From: JAEWWD01 sp964440115
GTDB taxonomy: Bacteria; Bacillota; Clostridia; Christensenellales; CAG-138
Reading direction: 5' to 3'
Assembly (NCBI GenBank): GCA_964440115.1
Contig: CAYTPV010000007.1
Location: 165,020 to 229,019, forward strand
DNA length: 64,000 nt
Shown here: piece by piece, positions 44,632 through 53,461 of the stretch
Layout of the letters: each line of letters begins with the position of its first letter
Numbering within the stretch: position 1 is the stretch's first letter
The notes under the pieces: model-generated
Seen by the model: only the letters and a program-made list of their open reading frames with translations
Database searches by the model: none
What the model was told of the DNA's origin: nothing
Position numbers and translations under genes: made by a program

Positions 44632-44650
44632 GATGCCTCCATAGGTCTTT

Positions 44651-45154
44651 TTAGTTATCTTCCTGAATGGCGTTCAATACGGTTTTGCTAACATCATAAG
44701 AAAAGCCGCGACCCATCAATCGTTGTATCACTCGGCGTTCCCGTTCACTCTCATCCATATCCGTCATCTGCTGAAAATACTTACGCGCGATCTGCATTGC
44801 ATGATCTTTTTCCATATCGTCATCTACATAACATAGAGCCTGTTCCACAATATTGCGCGGCAGTTCATGCAGCATCATTTGTTCCTGCAGCTTTGAACGG
44901 GAAACTGGCTTTGTAGCTATTCTTGTCCGTACAAAATCTGCGGCATAGGCTGTGTCATTGAGGTATCCAAGTTCCTGCAGCCTGTCCACCGTGTTTTGTA
45001 CCTCAAATTCCCCATATTGCTGATCGTCCAGGTATCGTTCCACTTCCCGGACGGTTCTTGCGCGGGCTGAAAGAAACCCAAGAGCCGCGTCCATGGGCGT
45101 ACGGCCGCGTTCAGACTGCGAATTATTTGCTTTATTGGGGATTTTTCTTACCAT
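44651..45154 (-). CDS. recX: Regulatory protein RecX
   Basis: The 167-residue protein has the three-helix repeats of RecX, seen in AALGFLSARARTVREVERYL, the DRLQELGYLNDTAYAADFVR segment typical of the family, and a C-terminal RLMGRGFSYDVSKTVLNAI. RecX modulates RecA filament growth. RecA is not in this window. Its first 7 bases overlap the end of the small zinc-ribbon gene, so translation is coupled. The family is small and divergent, but this pattern is clear. Confidence 0.85.
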   Translation of the reverse strand: MVRKIPNKANNSQSERGRTPMDAALGFLSARARTVREVERYLDDQQYGEFEVQNTVDRLQELGYLNDTAYAADFVRTRIATKPVSRSKLQEQMMLHELPRNIVEQALCYVDDDMEKDHAMQIARKYFQQMTDMDESERERRVIQRLMGRGFSYDVSKTVLNAIQEDN

Positions 45155-45384
45155 AGTTTCTCCTTATTCATTTCGGTATTGTACACTTCATCGTCATAGT
45201 CATTTATCTCGTCAAACTGCAGTTCCGTGATTCTCTGCTGCAGTTCTGCAATTTGCAAGGGCGGCTGTTCCGTCCCCATACATGCGCTGCAGCGATTGAA
45301 GCATGCCGGGCAAATACATCCGCTTTCCAACCCTTGTTCACTCTGTATCATATATGTCCCGCATTGCGGGCATCCGCATCTCAT
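45148..45384 (-). CDS. Small zinc-ribbon protein, hypothetical
   Basis: A 78-residue protein with paired cysteines: MRCGCPQC at the N-terminus, then CICPACFNRCSAC, giving up to four CxC/CxxC pairs that could bind one or two zinc ions. The C-terminal half is acidic, with a likely helix (QIAELQQRITELQFDEI). I do not recognise the family. It is the first gene of an operon with recX and birA, and AGGAGG lies before its ATG at 45384. The frame is open for 13 more codons upstream without a binding site. Confidence 0.65.
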   Translation of the reverse strand: MRCGCPQCGTYMIQSEQGLESGCICPACFNRCSACMGTEQPPLQIAELQQRITELQFDEINDYDDEVYNTEMNKEKLW

Positions 45385-45461
45385 ATAGCGCCTCCTATGT
45401 GACTTCCGAAACAAGTATATCATGAATGCTACGAGTTTTCACATTCTTCACGCCGGACATC

Positions 45462-45490
45462 CTGCAAGGCATGAAAAACTATGGTATACT
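45462..45490 (+). promoter_or_regulatory. Predicted promoter of the peptidoglycan-binding protein gene
   Basis: CTGCAA (45462-45467) and TATACT (45485-45490) are separated by 17 bases; the -10 is good and the -35 partial. Confidence 0.5.
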
Positions 45491-45523
45491 AACTACCAAG
45501 AAAAAGCGATCTGGAGGCTTATG

Positions 45524-46306
45524 ATGAAGCGAAGTATCCTGTGTGTGCTGATGGCTGCAGCATTTTTATTCTGTACGCGGTCCTTGGCTATTACGGGAGA
45601 CAGCAATCAGGACGGAATCATTGCTTTGGATGAAACCGGTGAACTTGTTGCGATGCTGCAGACAAGACTGCGGGAACTTGATTATTTTCATTTCAAACCG
45701 ACCGGCAGATACCAGAGCATGACACGAAATGCAGTGATTGAGTTTCAAAAGAACCAGACATCGCCCGATGGCGCACCCATTATCGCTGACGGTACATTCG
45801 GCCAGCAGAGCATGCAGATACTCTTTTCAGAAAAAGCTATCCGATCCCCCATTGCGCAGGATGTACATATTCCTATTGGAGATCGTGCAAACGGACAGCA
45901 GACGCAGAATGGTTCACTGGTCGCATGGGACGAAATAAAATCCCGTCTCGTGACCGGTCAGTCTTATACGCTGACAGATTACAATACTGGCGTCACTTTC
46001 AGCATGGTTTATACCGGCGGAGAAAACCACGCAGAGATGGAATGCGCTACTGCAATGGATGCGACGCAATATAAGCAGGCATTCGGCGGTGAATACAATT
46101 ACTCTAAAAGAGCTATGCTCATTTCGATAGACAGCGAACTCATTGCCTGTTCGCTGCAGGGTCAACCGCACGGCGATGATACGATTGCCCGAAACGATAT
46201 GGACGGTCATGCCTGTTTGTTCTTCGATGGCAGCTTATCGCATGTAGGATCGCTTATAGACGCGGAGCATATTAACAACATTTACACGGCGGCTGGCCGC
46301 AGCTAA
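45524..46306 (+). CDS. Secreted peptidoglycan-binding-domain protein
   Basis: The 260-residue protein begins with a signal peptide (MKRSILCVLMAAAFLFCTRSLA). A peptidoglycan-binding domain (PG_binding_1) follows at about 40-105, recognisable from VAMLQTRLRELDYF, TRNAVIEFQKNQ and ADGTFGQQSMQILF. The C-terminal half (about 130-255) contains TGVTFSMVYTGGENHAEMECAT and RAMLISIDSELIACSLQGQPHG, a domain seen in clostridial secreted proteins of unknown function. It probably acts at the cell wall. Two ATGs are adjacent; the second (45524) has better spacing to GGAGG. A strong bidirectional terminator separates it from the convergent phosphofructokinase gene. Confidence 0.75.
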   Translation: MKRSILCVLMAAAFLFCTRSLAITGDSNQDGIIALDETGELVAMLQTRLRELDYFHFKPTGRYQSMTRNAVIEFQKNQTSPDGAPIIADGTFGQQSMQILFSEKAIRSPIAQDVHIPIGDRANGQQTQNGSLVAWDEIKSRLVTGQSYTLTDYNTGVTFSMVYTGGENHAEMECATAMDATQYKQAFGGEYNYSKRAMLISIDSELIACSLQGQPHGDDTIARNDMDGHACLFFDGSLSHVGSLIDAEHINNIYTAAGRS

Positions 46307-46312
46307 AATTTA

Positions 46313-46346
46313 CACAAAGAAAGCGGGGAATACCCCGCTTTCTTTG
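46313..46346. terminator. Bidirectional terminator between the peptidoglycan-binding protein and PFK genes
   Basis: A 15-bp perfect stem (ACAAAGAAAGCGGGG with its complement) closes an AATA loop; the A/T-rich arms supply U-rich ends on both strands for the two convergent genes. Confidence 0.85.
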
Positions 46347-46357
46347 TATAACATTCT

Positions 46358-47605
46358 TTATGCTTTCACTTTTTTGAGGTTAGCAAAGCGCGGTACACCG
46401 TTTTCATATGTCACTTTGGGCTGTCCCTGAATCAGCGGGAGTGCGTAATCCACAAACTCTTTGGTAACATTGTTGCCTTCCGCGTTGATCCATTCAAGCG
46501 GCACTTTCTTTTCCGCGTTTGCAACGTCCACCAGATCAAACAGTTTGATTCTGCAGGTATAATTCCCCTGCGCATCGGTGGAACGTTCGAAGCCTACCAT
46601 TTTATCCGTAACGCCGGAAACGGCATATTTCACAGCCATTTTTCCCGCCTCATAGGATTCCTCAACGTCAGTCTGAGAAGCGCAGTGCGCGGCGCAGCGC
46701 TGCAAAAGAGAGAATTCTATGCCGCGAACTTTCGCGCCTGTGTTTTCTTTTAATATCGAGGCGAGCGTGGCGGCAAGTCCGCCAAGCTGCTTATGACCGA
46801 ACGCATCCGTTTTTGCTTCTGCCGCTCCATATTCGGCAATCAGCTGTCCCTTCGCATCATGAATGCCTTCAGAAACCGCGACGATGCACTTGCCGGTCTT
46901 TTCGTAAACCTTCTTTACATCTTCAATGAACTTGTCCATTTCGAATACGCGTTCGGGCAGATATATGAGATCCGGGCCTTGACCGTAGTAGGAAGCGATA
47001 GCAGAGGAAGCTGTCAGCCAGCCGGCATGACGGCCCATGATCTCAAGCACACAAATCATGCTCGAATCATATACACGCGCATCAAGATACAGTTCCATAC
47101 AGCTTGTGGCGATGTATTTTGCAGCAGACGAAAAACCGGGGCAATGGTCGGTTCCCCAGAGATCATTATCAATCGTTTTAGGAACGCCCATGATACGGCA
47201 TTCATAGCCAACCTTCTGCATGTACTTGGATATTTTATTGCAGGTGTCCATGGAGTCGTTGCCGCCGTTATAGAAGAAGTAGCGGATATCATATTTTTTA
47301 AATATCTCGAGTATGCGCTTATAATCGGTGTCATCTACATCGCTGTCTTTGAGTTTATAGCGGCAGGACCCCAGAGCCGAAGAAGGCGTATGCAGCAAGA
47401 GTTCCAGCTCGTTGGCGTCTTCCTGCCCCATATCGTACAGAACATCATCCAGGACGCCGCGGATGCCATGTGCTGCACCGTAGACCTTGGTAATTGCCGA
47501 ACTGTCCAGAGCGGTACGTATTACCCCATATGCGCTTGCGTTAATAACGGATGTAGGTCCGCCGGATTGTCCGATAATACAGGCACCCTTCAACTGTTCA
47601 CTCAT
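46358..47605 (-). CDS. pfp: Pyrophosphate-type 6-phosphofructokinase
   Basis: The 415-residue protein is of the PFK family. The phosphoryl-donor site reads YNGGNDSMDT (residues 112-121) and the catalytic loop GVPKTIDND carries Lys143 and Asp146. Lys at this place, in contrast to Gly in ATP enzymes, marks pyrophosphate-dependent PFK. It interconverts fructose 6-phosphate and fructose 1,6-bisphosphate reversibly, saving ATP in glycolysis, and is common in anaerobes. The gene is a single-gene unit on the minus strand with TTGGAGG before the ATG. That the donor is pyrophosphate is inferred from these residues. Confidence 0.88.
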   Translation of the reverse strand: MSEQLKGACIIGQSGGPTSVINASAYGVIRTALDSSAITKVYGAAHGIRGVLDDVLYDMGQEDANELELLLHTPSSALGSCRYKLKDSDVDDTDYKRILEIFKKYDIRYFFYNGGNDSMDTCNKISKYMQKVGYECRIMGVPKTIDNDLWGTDHCPGFSSAAKYIATSCMELYLDARVYDSSMICVLEIMGRHAGWLTASSAIASYYGQGPDLIYLPERVFEMDKFIEDVKKVYEKTGKCIVAVSEGIHDAKGQLIAEYGAAEAKTDAFGHKQLGGLAATLASILKENTGAKVRGIEFSLLQRCAAHCASQTDVEESYEAGKMAVKYAVSGVTDKMVGFERSTDAQGNYTCRIKLFDLVDVANAEKKVPLEWINAEGNNVTKEFVDYALPLIQGQPKVTYENGVPRFANLKKVKA

Positions 47606-47847
47606 AGGTTAAAACCTCCAATTATAGTATGATACATTTGTGTGAGGTAACTTTATATTGTCTCCGAAACTATTTTAACCGATAGTATGGCAGATAATTA
47701 TCAACTATAGCGCATTTTTTGTCATTTCGCAATTGACATTTGTGTAAAATTAACACTTATACCAGCCTGAAATTCAAAAAAATTTCGAGTATTTTCTTCT
47801 TTTGACTTAACTTTGTCAAAAAATACTGGTACACTCTTTTGCATTGA

Positions 47848-47856
47848 TGATACAAT
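47848..47856 (+). promoter_or_regulatory. Extended -10 promoter of the DUF5685 gene cluster
   Basis: TGATACAAT (TG, one base, TACAAT) lies 27 bases upstream of the DUF5685 start. The surrounding 200 bases are very A/T-rich. No matched -35 box is seen. Confidence 0.5.
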
Positions 47857-47882
47857 GTAGTGCAGAAGAGACGGGGGAAAGC

Positions 47883-48713
47883 ATGTTCGGTTATGTAAAG
47901 CCGCATATGGCAGAGCTGAAAATGCGGGAGCACACCCAATATCAGGCATGGTATTGTGGCCTGTGTAAAACCCTGCAGCATCATTACGGGCAAATCCCTC
48001 GTTTATCATTGGATTACGATTGTACATTTTTGGCGCTATTGCTCGCTGGCGTGCAGGGCATCGTACAGCCGTGCGTAAAAGAGTATTGCGGCTATAAACC
48101 TTTCAAAAGGAAATCACCCATAGCACCGCCTTGCGAAGCGCTCAATTACGCAGCCGATATCAATGTCTTGTTATATTGGTACAAACTCGCAGACGACTGG
48201 CACGACGAAAAGAAACTTTATTCTCTTATGGGACATGCTGCGTTGAAGTCTGCCGCTCATCGTGCCGCAATAAAAAGACCTGGTGCAGCCGAGGCCATAG
48301 CAACCGGAATTGAAGAGCTTTCCAAAATGGAAAAAGAGCAAGAAACGTCCATTGATCGCGCGGCAGATGCTTTTGCCCGCATGCTGCAGCGATTAGCCTG
48401 TGAGTACCCGCCGCTTACGCCGCCGCAGCGTGAAGCTTTGTCATGGCTTGGATATCATTTGGGGCGATGGATTTATCTAATGGATGCCTGGGAAGACAGA
48501 GAAGAGAATAAGAAAGCAGGAGCATATAATCCCTTCCTGATCAACAATACGCAGCAGGATTGTGCATCGTTTTTACTATATGCTTCGCTCAGTGAAATGG
48601 AAAAAGCTTACGATCTGCTCAATATACAGTCCAATCGCGGGCTATTGGATAATATCATATATCAGGGCTGCCGGTTCCGTACGCGGCAGCTATTGGAAGG
48701 AGTCAAGGGATGA
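47883..48713 (+). CDS. DUF5685 family protein
   Basis: A 276-residue soluble, alpha-helix-rich protein of the DUF5685 family. The start MFGYVKPHMAELKMREH and the following YCGLCKTLQHHYG (with a CxxC-like pair) are characteristic, and a later LMDAWEDREEN motif recalls metal-binding helices of all-alpha folds. Its function is unknown. In Clostridia it is usually found next to the small DnaJ-domain protein encoded directly after it, with which it overlaps here by 4 bases, so the two probably act together. The ATG at 47883 follows a GGGGGAAAG site. Confidence 0.8.
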   Translation: MFGYVKPHMAELKMREHTQYQAWYCGLCKTLQHHYGQIPRLSLDYDCTFLALLLAGVQGIVQPCVKEYCGYKPFKRKSPIAPPCEALNYAADINVLLYWYKLADDWHDEKKLYSLMGHAALKSAAHRAAIKRPGAAEAIATGIEELSKMEKEQETSIDRAADAFARMLQRLACEYPPLTPPQREALSWLGYHLGRWIYLMDAWEDREENKKAGAYNPFLINNTQQDCASFLLYASLSEMEKAYDLLNIQSNRGLLDNIIYQGCRFRTRQLLEGVKG

Positions 48714-49366
48714 ATCCGTATAAGGTTCTGGGAGTAAGCGAAGATGCGACGCAGGAGGAAATACGCGCCGCTTATCTCTCGCTGGTGAAAAAATACCATC
48801 CGGATAAGTATACGGATAATCCGCTCAAAGAACTGGCGAACGAAAAGCTGAAAGAAATCAACGAAGCGTACGAACAGCTTACTAAAAAAGGCACGACTGC
48901 ATCATCTTCTTCTGCCGGAAGGCAGGGTTCTTATAGTGATCCGTTCGGAAGCGGCTACGGCGGAGCATACAGCGGCACGGGCGGCTCATATTCCGGCCCT
49001 TCGGCCGCGGAATTCGCTCGCGCAAGATCATTCATTAACCAGAACAATCTGCAGGCCGCAAAACAGGTGCTCGATAGTATCTCTGTGCGGAATGCCGAAT
49101 GGTATTATCTTTACGGCATCATTTATCTGCGTCAGGGTTGGTATGATAAAGCACGAGAATACCTTTCCCGCGCTTACGAGCAGGAACCAGGCAACCCCGA
49201 ATACCGCAACGCATATGCAGCTGTGAACAATTCCGGCAATCCGTTTGGCCGACGGGCAGGCACCAACACGGGGGGATATGACGACGGTTGTGCTGGCTGC
49301 GATATATGCAGCACGCTTCTATGTATGGAGTGCTGCTGCAGTGCAATGGGCGGCCGCATGTGCTGA
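48710..49366 (+). CDS. DnaJ-domain protein with cysteine-rich C-terminus
   Basis: The 218-residue protein has an N-terminal J domain (about 1-65) with the HPD motif at 30-32 in KKYHPDKYTDN, a Gly/Ser/Tyr-rich linker (about 67-100), a TPR-like helical segment (about 105-165) and a short C-terminal cluster with eight cysteines (CAGCDICSTLLCMECCCSAM). The J domain would stimulate a DnaK ATPase. There is no client-binding zinc domain as in DnaJ proper. The cysteine cluster could bind metal or be lipidated. It overlaps the DUF5685 gene by 4 bases. The membrane protein gene 11 bases downstream completes the cluster. Confidence 0.82.
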   Translation: MNPYKVLGVSEDATQEEIRAAYLSLVKKYHPDKYTDNPLKELANEKLKEINEAYEQLTKKGTTASSSSAGRQGSYSDPFGSGYGGAYSGTGGSYSGPSAAEFARARSFINQNNLQAAKQVLDSISVRNAEWYYLYGIIYLRQGWYDKAREYLSRAYEQEPGNPEYRNAYAAVNNSGNPFGRRAGTNTGGYDDGCAGCDICSTLLCMECCCSAMGGRMC

Positions 49367-49377
49367 GGACATCGGGG

Positions 49378-49920
49378 ATGAACAAGCGAAGATTATCCGC
49401 ATCCAAGCAATTGACGCTGGGCGCAATGGTTGCCGCATTGACGATATTGTGCCTGTATGCTGTATCTGTTCTGCCAACAGGCAAAATTGCCTTGTATTTT
49501 CTTTCCTCTGTATTTGTGTATGTGCTTGCGTGCGAAGGCGCATATGGTTCGGCATTCGCGGCATATCTGGCTAGCGCCAGTCTTGCGTTTTTGCTGCTTC
49601 CTAATAAACTTCCCGCAATCGTCTATGCCTTGTTTCTTGGACATTATGGTATATTCCGCACCGCCATTCATTCGCGCTTAAACAGCAGAGTATTCATGGT
49701 TCTATTGAAATTGCTGTATTGCGATATATTTTCCGGATTATCGTTGTATGTCTGCAATCTGGTATTTGGAGAAATACCGATCTCTGCCCCCGGATGGCTG
49801 CCTGTTTGGGCACTTGTGTTGCTTGTACAAGCTGGTTTTATTCTATTTGACGTGCTGTATGGATTGGCAATCATCATATATGAGTCACGTCTTCGCCGCT
49901 CAATGGTACCCCGAAGATAG
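49378..49920 (+). CDS. Conserved polytopic membrane protein
   Basis: A 180-residue membrane protein with about five hydrophobic segments after a basic N-terminus (MNKRRLSASKQ). The segment LTLGAMVAALTILCLYAVSVLPTGKIAL resembles the first helices of ECF-transporter S components and YybS-like proteins, but I do not assign a substrate. Gly-His-Tyr-Gly in FLGHYGIF near the middle recurs in the family. It follows the DnaJ-domain gene by 11 bases with GAGGAC upstream of its ATG, so the three genes form one unit, closed by a terminator. Confidence 0.65.
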   Translation: MNKRRLSASKQLTLGAMVAALTILCLYAVSVLPTGKIALYFLSSVFVYVLACEGAYGSAFAAYLASASLAFLLLPNKLPAIVYALFLGHYGIFRTAIHSRLNSRVFMVLLKLLYCDIFSGLSLYVCNLVFGEIPISAPGWLPVWALVLLVQAGFILFDVLYGLAIIIYESRLRRSMVPRR

Positions 49921-49946
49921 ACTGCATACTTCATCGATCATAGCAT

Positions 49947-49970
49947 ATCCTCCTTCGTGGAGGATTTTTT
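49947..49970 (+). terminator. Intrinsic terminator after the membrane protein gene
   Basis: ATCCTCC pairs with GGAGGAT around TTCGT and a run of T follows. The second arm also looks like a ribosome binding site for an ATG at 49971, so this hairpin decides which start the next gene uses. Confidence 0.7.
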
Positions 49971-50030
49971 ATGTTTGTCCGTGGAATTGTTGTGACACTT
50001 GCTGTTAAATCCCTACAGAGTGGGAATGAT

Positions 50031-52463
50031 ATGTTTAGCGCATTTAGGCGTTATGCCTATAGCGCTACGCCAGATGGGGAGGCGAAATCATTGCGCAGCA
50101 AGTTAAGTGAATCTGAACGCATCAAACGTAAAGAAAAAAGAGTGCGCCGCAGGCGGTTCATTCTGCGGTCTCTATTAGGGCTCACACTGCTGGGCCTGTC
50201 TTTTTTAATATTTGGAGCCGTATATATACTCCGGCTGGATGCCTGGCGGGAGTTCGACGCGAACAAAATACTCGGTGTCCAACAATCGCTTCTTGTGTAT
50301 GACGGAGAAGGCAATGAAGTAAGCTGTCTTTCGGCACAGGAAACAAGAATAAACGTATCATTGGATCAAGTACCGCTCAAAATTCGCCAGGCTTTTATAT
50401 CTGCTGAAGATGCCAGGTTCTACGAGCATATAGGCGTAGACTTTATACGTATTGCAGGCGCGGCGTGGGAAGATATAAAAGCAGGAGCCTACGTACAGGG
50501 TGCTTCTACAATCAGCCAGCAGCTCATAAAATTCAGTCATCTGAGCGGAGAAAAGGTTATGACCCGCAAATTGGAAGAGGCCGTGCTGGCGTATCAGATG
50601 GAGCAGAAGTTCACCAAGGACCAGATACTCGAAATGTATCTGAACTATGTGAATTTCGGTGGAGGGTATTATGGCATCGAGGCAGCTTCGCTCGGATATT
50701 TCGGCGTGCACGCACAAGAATTGACTGTCGCGCAGGGCGCGCTGCTTGCGGGCGTTCTAAAAGCGCCTGGTCATTATGCGCCGCATTTGAATATGCAGAA
50801 GAGTATTGAACGCAGAAATCTGGTACTGCGCCTTATGCAGCAATATGGGTATTTGAGCGAGGAGGAATGCAAAACCGCACAGGCGGAAAAAGTCGTGCTG
50901 AAAAGCGCGCTCAATAAGGAGACACGAGGATACTATATCGATCTTGCGCTGCAGCAGGCGTGTGACACGCTGCACGTCTCCATGACCCAGCTGCTGACAG
51001 GCGGATATCGCATTCATACCGCGATGAACAGCGATCTGCAGAGCAGATGTGAAGAGATATTAAAAGACAATAAACTTTTCCCGCCGGAAGCGCAGGATGC
51101 ACAGGCGGCGCTTGTCGTTGTTGATTCAAAGACCGGCGGAGTAGCAGCCCTGATGGGCGGCAGGCAAAGCACTGCAGCCTTGGAGTACAACCGGGCAACG
51201 CGCATACGCCGTCAGCCGGGTTCCGTCATCAAACCCATTATTGCATATGCTCCGGCACTTGAAAACAACGACTATACGACGGTCAGCATGCTTTTAGATG
51301 AAAAAACAGATTTCAACGGCTATGAGCCGCAGAATTTCGGCGATAAATACCGCGGGTGGGTAACGCTGCGCGAAGCAGTAGCGTATTCGCTCAATGTACC
51401 GGCAGTGAAGGTGCTATCCAGTATCGGTGTTGATTCAGGCAAAATGTTTGCCCAACAGGTCGGCATTTCTTTTGATGCGCAGGATACGAGTCTTGCTTTA
51501 GCCTTGGGCGGCTTTACGTATGGCGTGTCTCCCTATCAAATAGCGGGCGCATATGCAGCTTTTTCTGCAGGCGGCATATATTCCACGCCGTCGTTAATCA
51601 TGTCCATTTCCGACAGCAAAGGGAATGCCCTATATACCTACACGCCCGAACACAAACGGGTGATGAGCGAAGCCAATGCGTATATTCTTACGGATATGCT
51701 GCAGAGCGCCATTGAGGAAGGCACAGGACGACGATTGGGTCAGCTCAAATTTGCTCTTGCCGGAAAAACCGGCACAACAGGCGAAGGAGAAGGTAATCGT
51801 GATGCATGGATGGCAGCTTACAATCCGGAATACGCTGCCGCTGTTTGGATGGGCTACGACGACGCCGCGCAGGGCAAGACACTGCCACATGCCGCTACCG
51901 GCGGAACTTACCCGGCCATGATACTTTCAGAAGTGTTTTCCAAATTGTACGAGAGCAAAATGCCGCCCGAGTTTGTCATGCCACAGGGCGTTATTGAAGT
52001 GAAAATCGATTCGTATACGCTGCAGAACCAGCATACTGCGGTGTTGGCAAGTGCGCTTACACCTGCCACATCCGTAGTACGCGAAGTATTCGCTGCGGGC
52101 ACTGAGCCCAAAGACATGAGCAATTATTGGATCGTCCCGTCTCCTCCTGCCGAATTTACTGCAGTACTCTCTGGCCAAGGTCAGCCGGTCATATCCTTTA
52201 AGCCGCAGGAGAGTTTTATTCTGTACCGTCTGTATCGTGAAAGCGGTTCGGGCATAGGCCAGATGGTGGGTGAATGGCCTGGCAGCAGCGGAACCATCCG
52301 TTTCACGGATACAAACGCGCAGCCGGGCGAGACCTATACATACTATGTAATACCCGCCCATCCGCAGTTAAAAATCGCCGGTAAGGAGGTTGTAGGACCT
52401 GCAAGCAGAAAGATTCAGCTTCACGTACCTGCAAATCCCTTTATTGCCGGAAAAGCAGCATAA
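50031..52463 (+). CDS. Class A penicillin-binding protein (PBP1A type)
   Basis: The 810-residue protein has a basic cytoplasmic tail, one membrane anchor (about 45-65), a GT51 glycosyltransferase domain (about 90-270, with SAEDARFYEH holding Glu126, and GASTISQQLIKFS) and a transpeptidase domain with Ser398-Val-Ile-Lys401, an SLN triad (YSLNVPAVK) and KTGTTGEGEGN. A fibronectin type III-like domain ends the protein (about 715-805). It polymerises and crosslinks peptidoglycan. ATG at 50031 is preferred because the alternative ATG at 49971 starts inside a terminator hairpin, adding 20 residues with no family match. Confidence 0.9.
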   Translation: MFSAFRRYAYSATPDGEAKSLRSKLSESERIKRKEKRVRRRRFILRSLLGLTLLGLSFLIFGAVYILRLDAWREFDANKILGVQQSLLVYDGEGNEVSCLSAQETRINVSLDQVPLKIRQAFISAEDARFYEHIGVDFIRIAGAAWEDIKAGAYVQGASTISQQLIKFSHLSGEKVMTRKLEEAVLAYQMEQKFTKDQILEMYLNYVNFGGGYYGIEAASLGYFGVHAQELTVAQGALLAGVLKAPGHYAPHLNMQKSIERRNLVLRLMQQYGYLSEEECKTAQAEKVVLKSALNKETRGYYIDLALQQACDTLHVSMTQLLTGGYRIHTAMNSDLQSRCEEILKDNKLFPPEAQDAQAALVVVDSKTGGVAALMGGRQSTAALEYNRATRIRRQPGSVIKPIIAYAPALENNDYTTVSMLLDEKTDFNGYEPQNFGDKYRGWVTLREAVAYSLNVPAVKVLSSIGVDSGKMFAQQVGISFDAQDTSLALALGGFTYGVSPYQIAGAYAAFSAGGIYSTPSLIMSISDSKGNALYTYTPEHKRVMSEANAYILTDMLQSAIEEGTGRRLGQLKFALAGKTGTTGEGEGNRDAWMAAYNPEYAAAVWMGYDDAAQGKTLPHAATGGTYPAMILSEVFSKLYESKMPPEFVMPQGVIEVKIDSYTLQNQHTAVLASALTPATSVVREVFAAGTEPKDMSNYWIVPSPPAEFTAVLSGQGQPVISFKPQESFILYRLYRESGSGIGQMVGEWPGSSGTIRFTDTNAQPGETYTYYVIPAHPQLKIAGKEVVGPASRKIQLHVPANPFIAGKAA

Positions 52464-52661
52464 GCAAGCAGGCCATGCTCAAGCTTACGCTTGAATACTT
52501 GCGCACCAATCCTATATCATATATACTATATAAGATAAATCTGCTCCAATTCATCGCAGGGATAATGCGCCACTATATCAAGGCGGGAAACTGCTTACTA
52601 TGCGCAGCAAAGATGCGCGCGAGATATTTCGCAGCAGGAACATTACCAAAGACAGGGGGAC

Positions 52662-53375
52662 ATGCGCCGGAAGCTTTCGGCGCCGAACAGCATGAAAGAG
52701 CATGTCACGTTAAACTTGGGTCAGATTGCCAGTGAAATGCAGCCGCGCTCCATGGCGGCGCGGGATTGGGTGTTTCAGGTATTGCGCGCGGCAATTGTAC
52801 GCGGCATATTACCCGGCGGTATGCCTTTGAAGCAGGATGAAATATCTGCTTCTCTGAGCGTCAGCCATATTCCCGTACGTGAGGCGTTTCGTCAATTGGA
52901 AGCACAGGGTCTTGTACGCATATATCCCAATCGTGGTGCCGTCGTTACGAAGTTATCGCTTGAGGAAATGGAAGATATCATGGATGTGCGCGCACTTTTG
53001 GAAGTGGGCGCGCTGCGTGTTGCCATTCCTATCATGACAATTGAGACAATTGAGACAGCGCAATCCATAATTGATGAGGAACAGCAGGAAACTGCGCCCA
53101 ATAGGCTGGAAGAGTTAAATTCCTGTTTTCATTTTACACTATACGAACCGATCCAAAATCAAATGCTGTTTCGGTTAATAGAACAGATGCATGCAAACGT
53201 AGACCGGTATATCCGCGTTTACTACAGCGAAGCCATGTATCACAAAGAATCCAATCGACAGCACACAGAACTTTTGGATGCCTGCAGAGTGAAAGACGTG
53301 GAACGCGCTTGTGCTATATTGCATGAACACATCTCAAGCACAAAGGCGCTGCTGGAACCTAGAATGAAAGAGTAA
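52662..53375 (+). CDS. GntR-family (FCD/FadR-type) transcriptional regulator
   Basis: The 237-residue protein has an N-terminal winged helix-turn-helix (about 25-90: ARDWVFQVLRAAIVRGILPG, then SVSHIPVREAFRQLEAQGLV) and a C-terminal FCD all-helical effector domain (about 100-230), with the metal-site pattern EELNSCFHFTL. FCD regulators respond to organic acids or sugar acids. No metabolic operon adjoins it, so the effector cannot be read from context. The ATG at 52662 follows AGGGGG; an ATG at 52692 is possible. The preceding 198 bases hold no gene, only A/T-rich TATA-like stretches near 52515-52540. Confidence 0.88.
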   Translation: MRRKLSAPNSMKEHVTLNLGQIASEMQPRSMAARDWVFQVLRAAIVRGILPGGMPLKQDEISASLSVSHIPVREAFRQLEAQGLVRIYPNRGAVVTKLSLEEMEDIMDVRALLEVGALRVAIPIMTIETIETAQSIIDEEQQETAPNRLEELNSCFHFTLYEPIQNQMLFRLIEQMHANVDRYIRVYYSEAMYHKESNRQHTELLDACRVKDVERACAILHEHISSTKALLEPRMKE

Positions 53376-53394
53376 GACGATATAGACTTAGATC

Positions 53395-53424
53395 ACCCGC
53401 TGATTATTGCAGCGGGTTTTTTAT
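53395..53424 (+). terminator. Intrinsic terminator of the GntR gene
   Basis: ACCCGCTG pairs with CAGCGGGT around a 7-base loop and is followed by TTTTTATATTT. Confidence 0.85.
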
Positions 53425-53432
53425 ATTTCCTG

Positions 53433-53461
53433 TTGACAATTATATCGCCCGCCGATATAAT
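53433..53461 (+). promoter_or_regulatory. Consensus sigma-A promoter of padR
   Basis: Perfect TTGACA (53433-53438) and perfect TATAAT (53456-53461) at exactly 17-base spacing: a full-consensus promoter, as expected of one held down by a repressor. Confidence 0.92.

Noticed and set aside
52475..52735. An 86-codon plus-strand open frame before the GntR gene
   Set aside because: No ribosome binding site, no family match, and it overlaps the GntR gene start; the region is A/T-rich promoter DNA.
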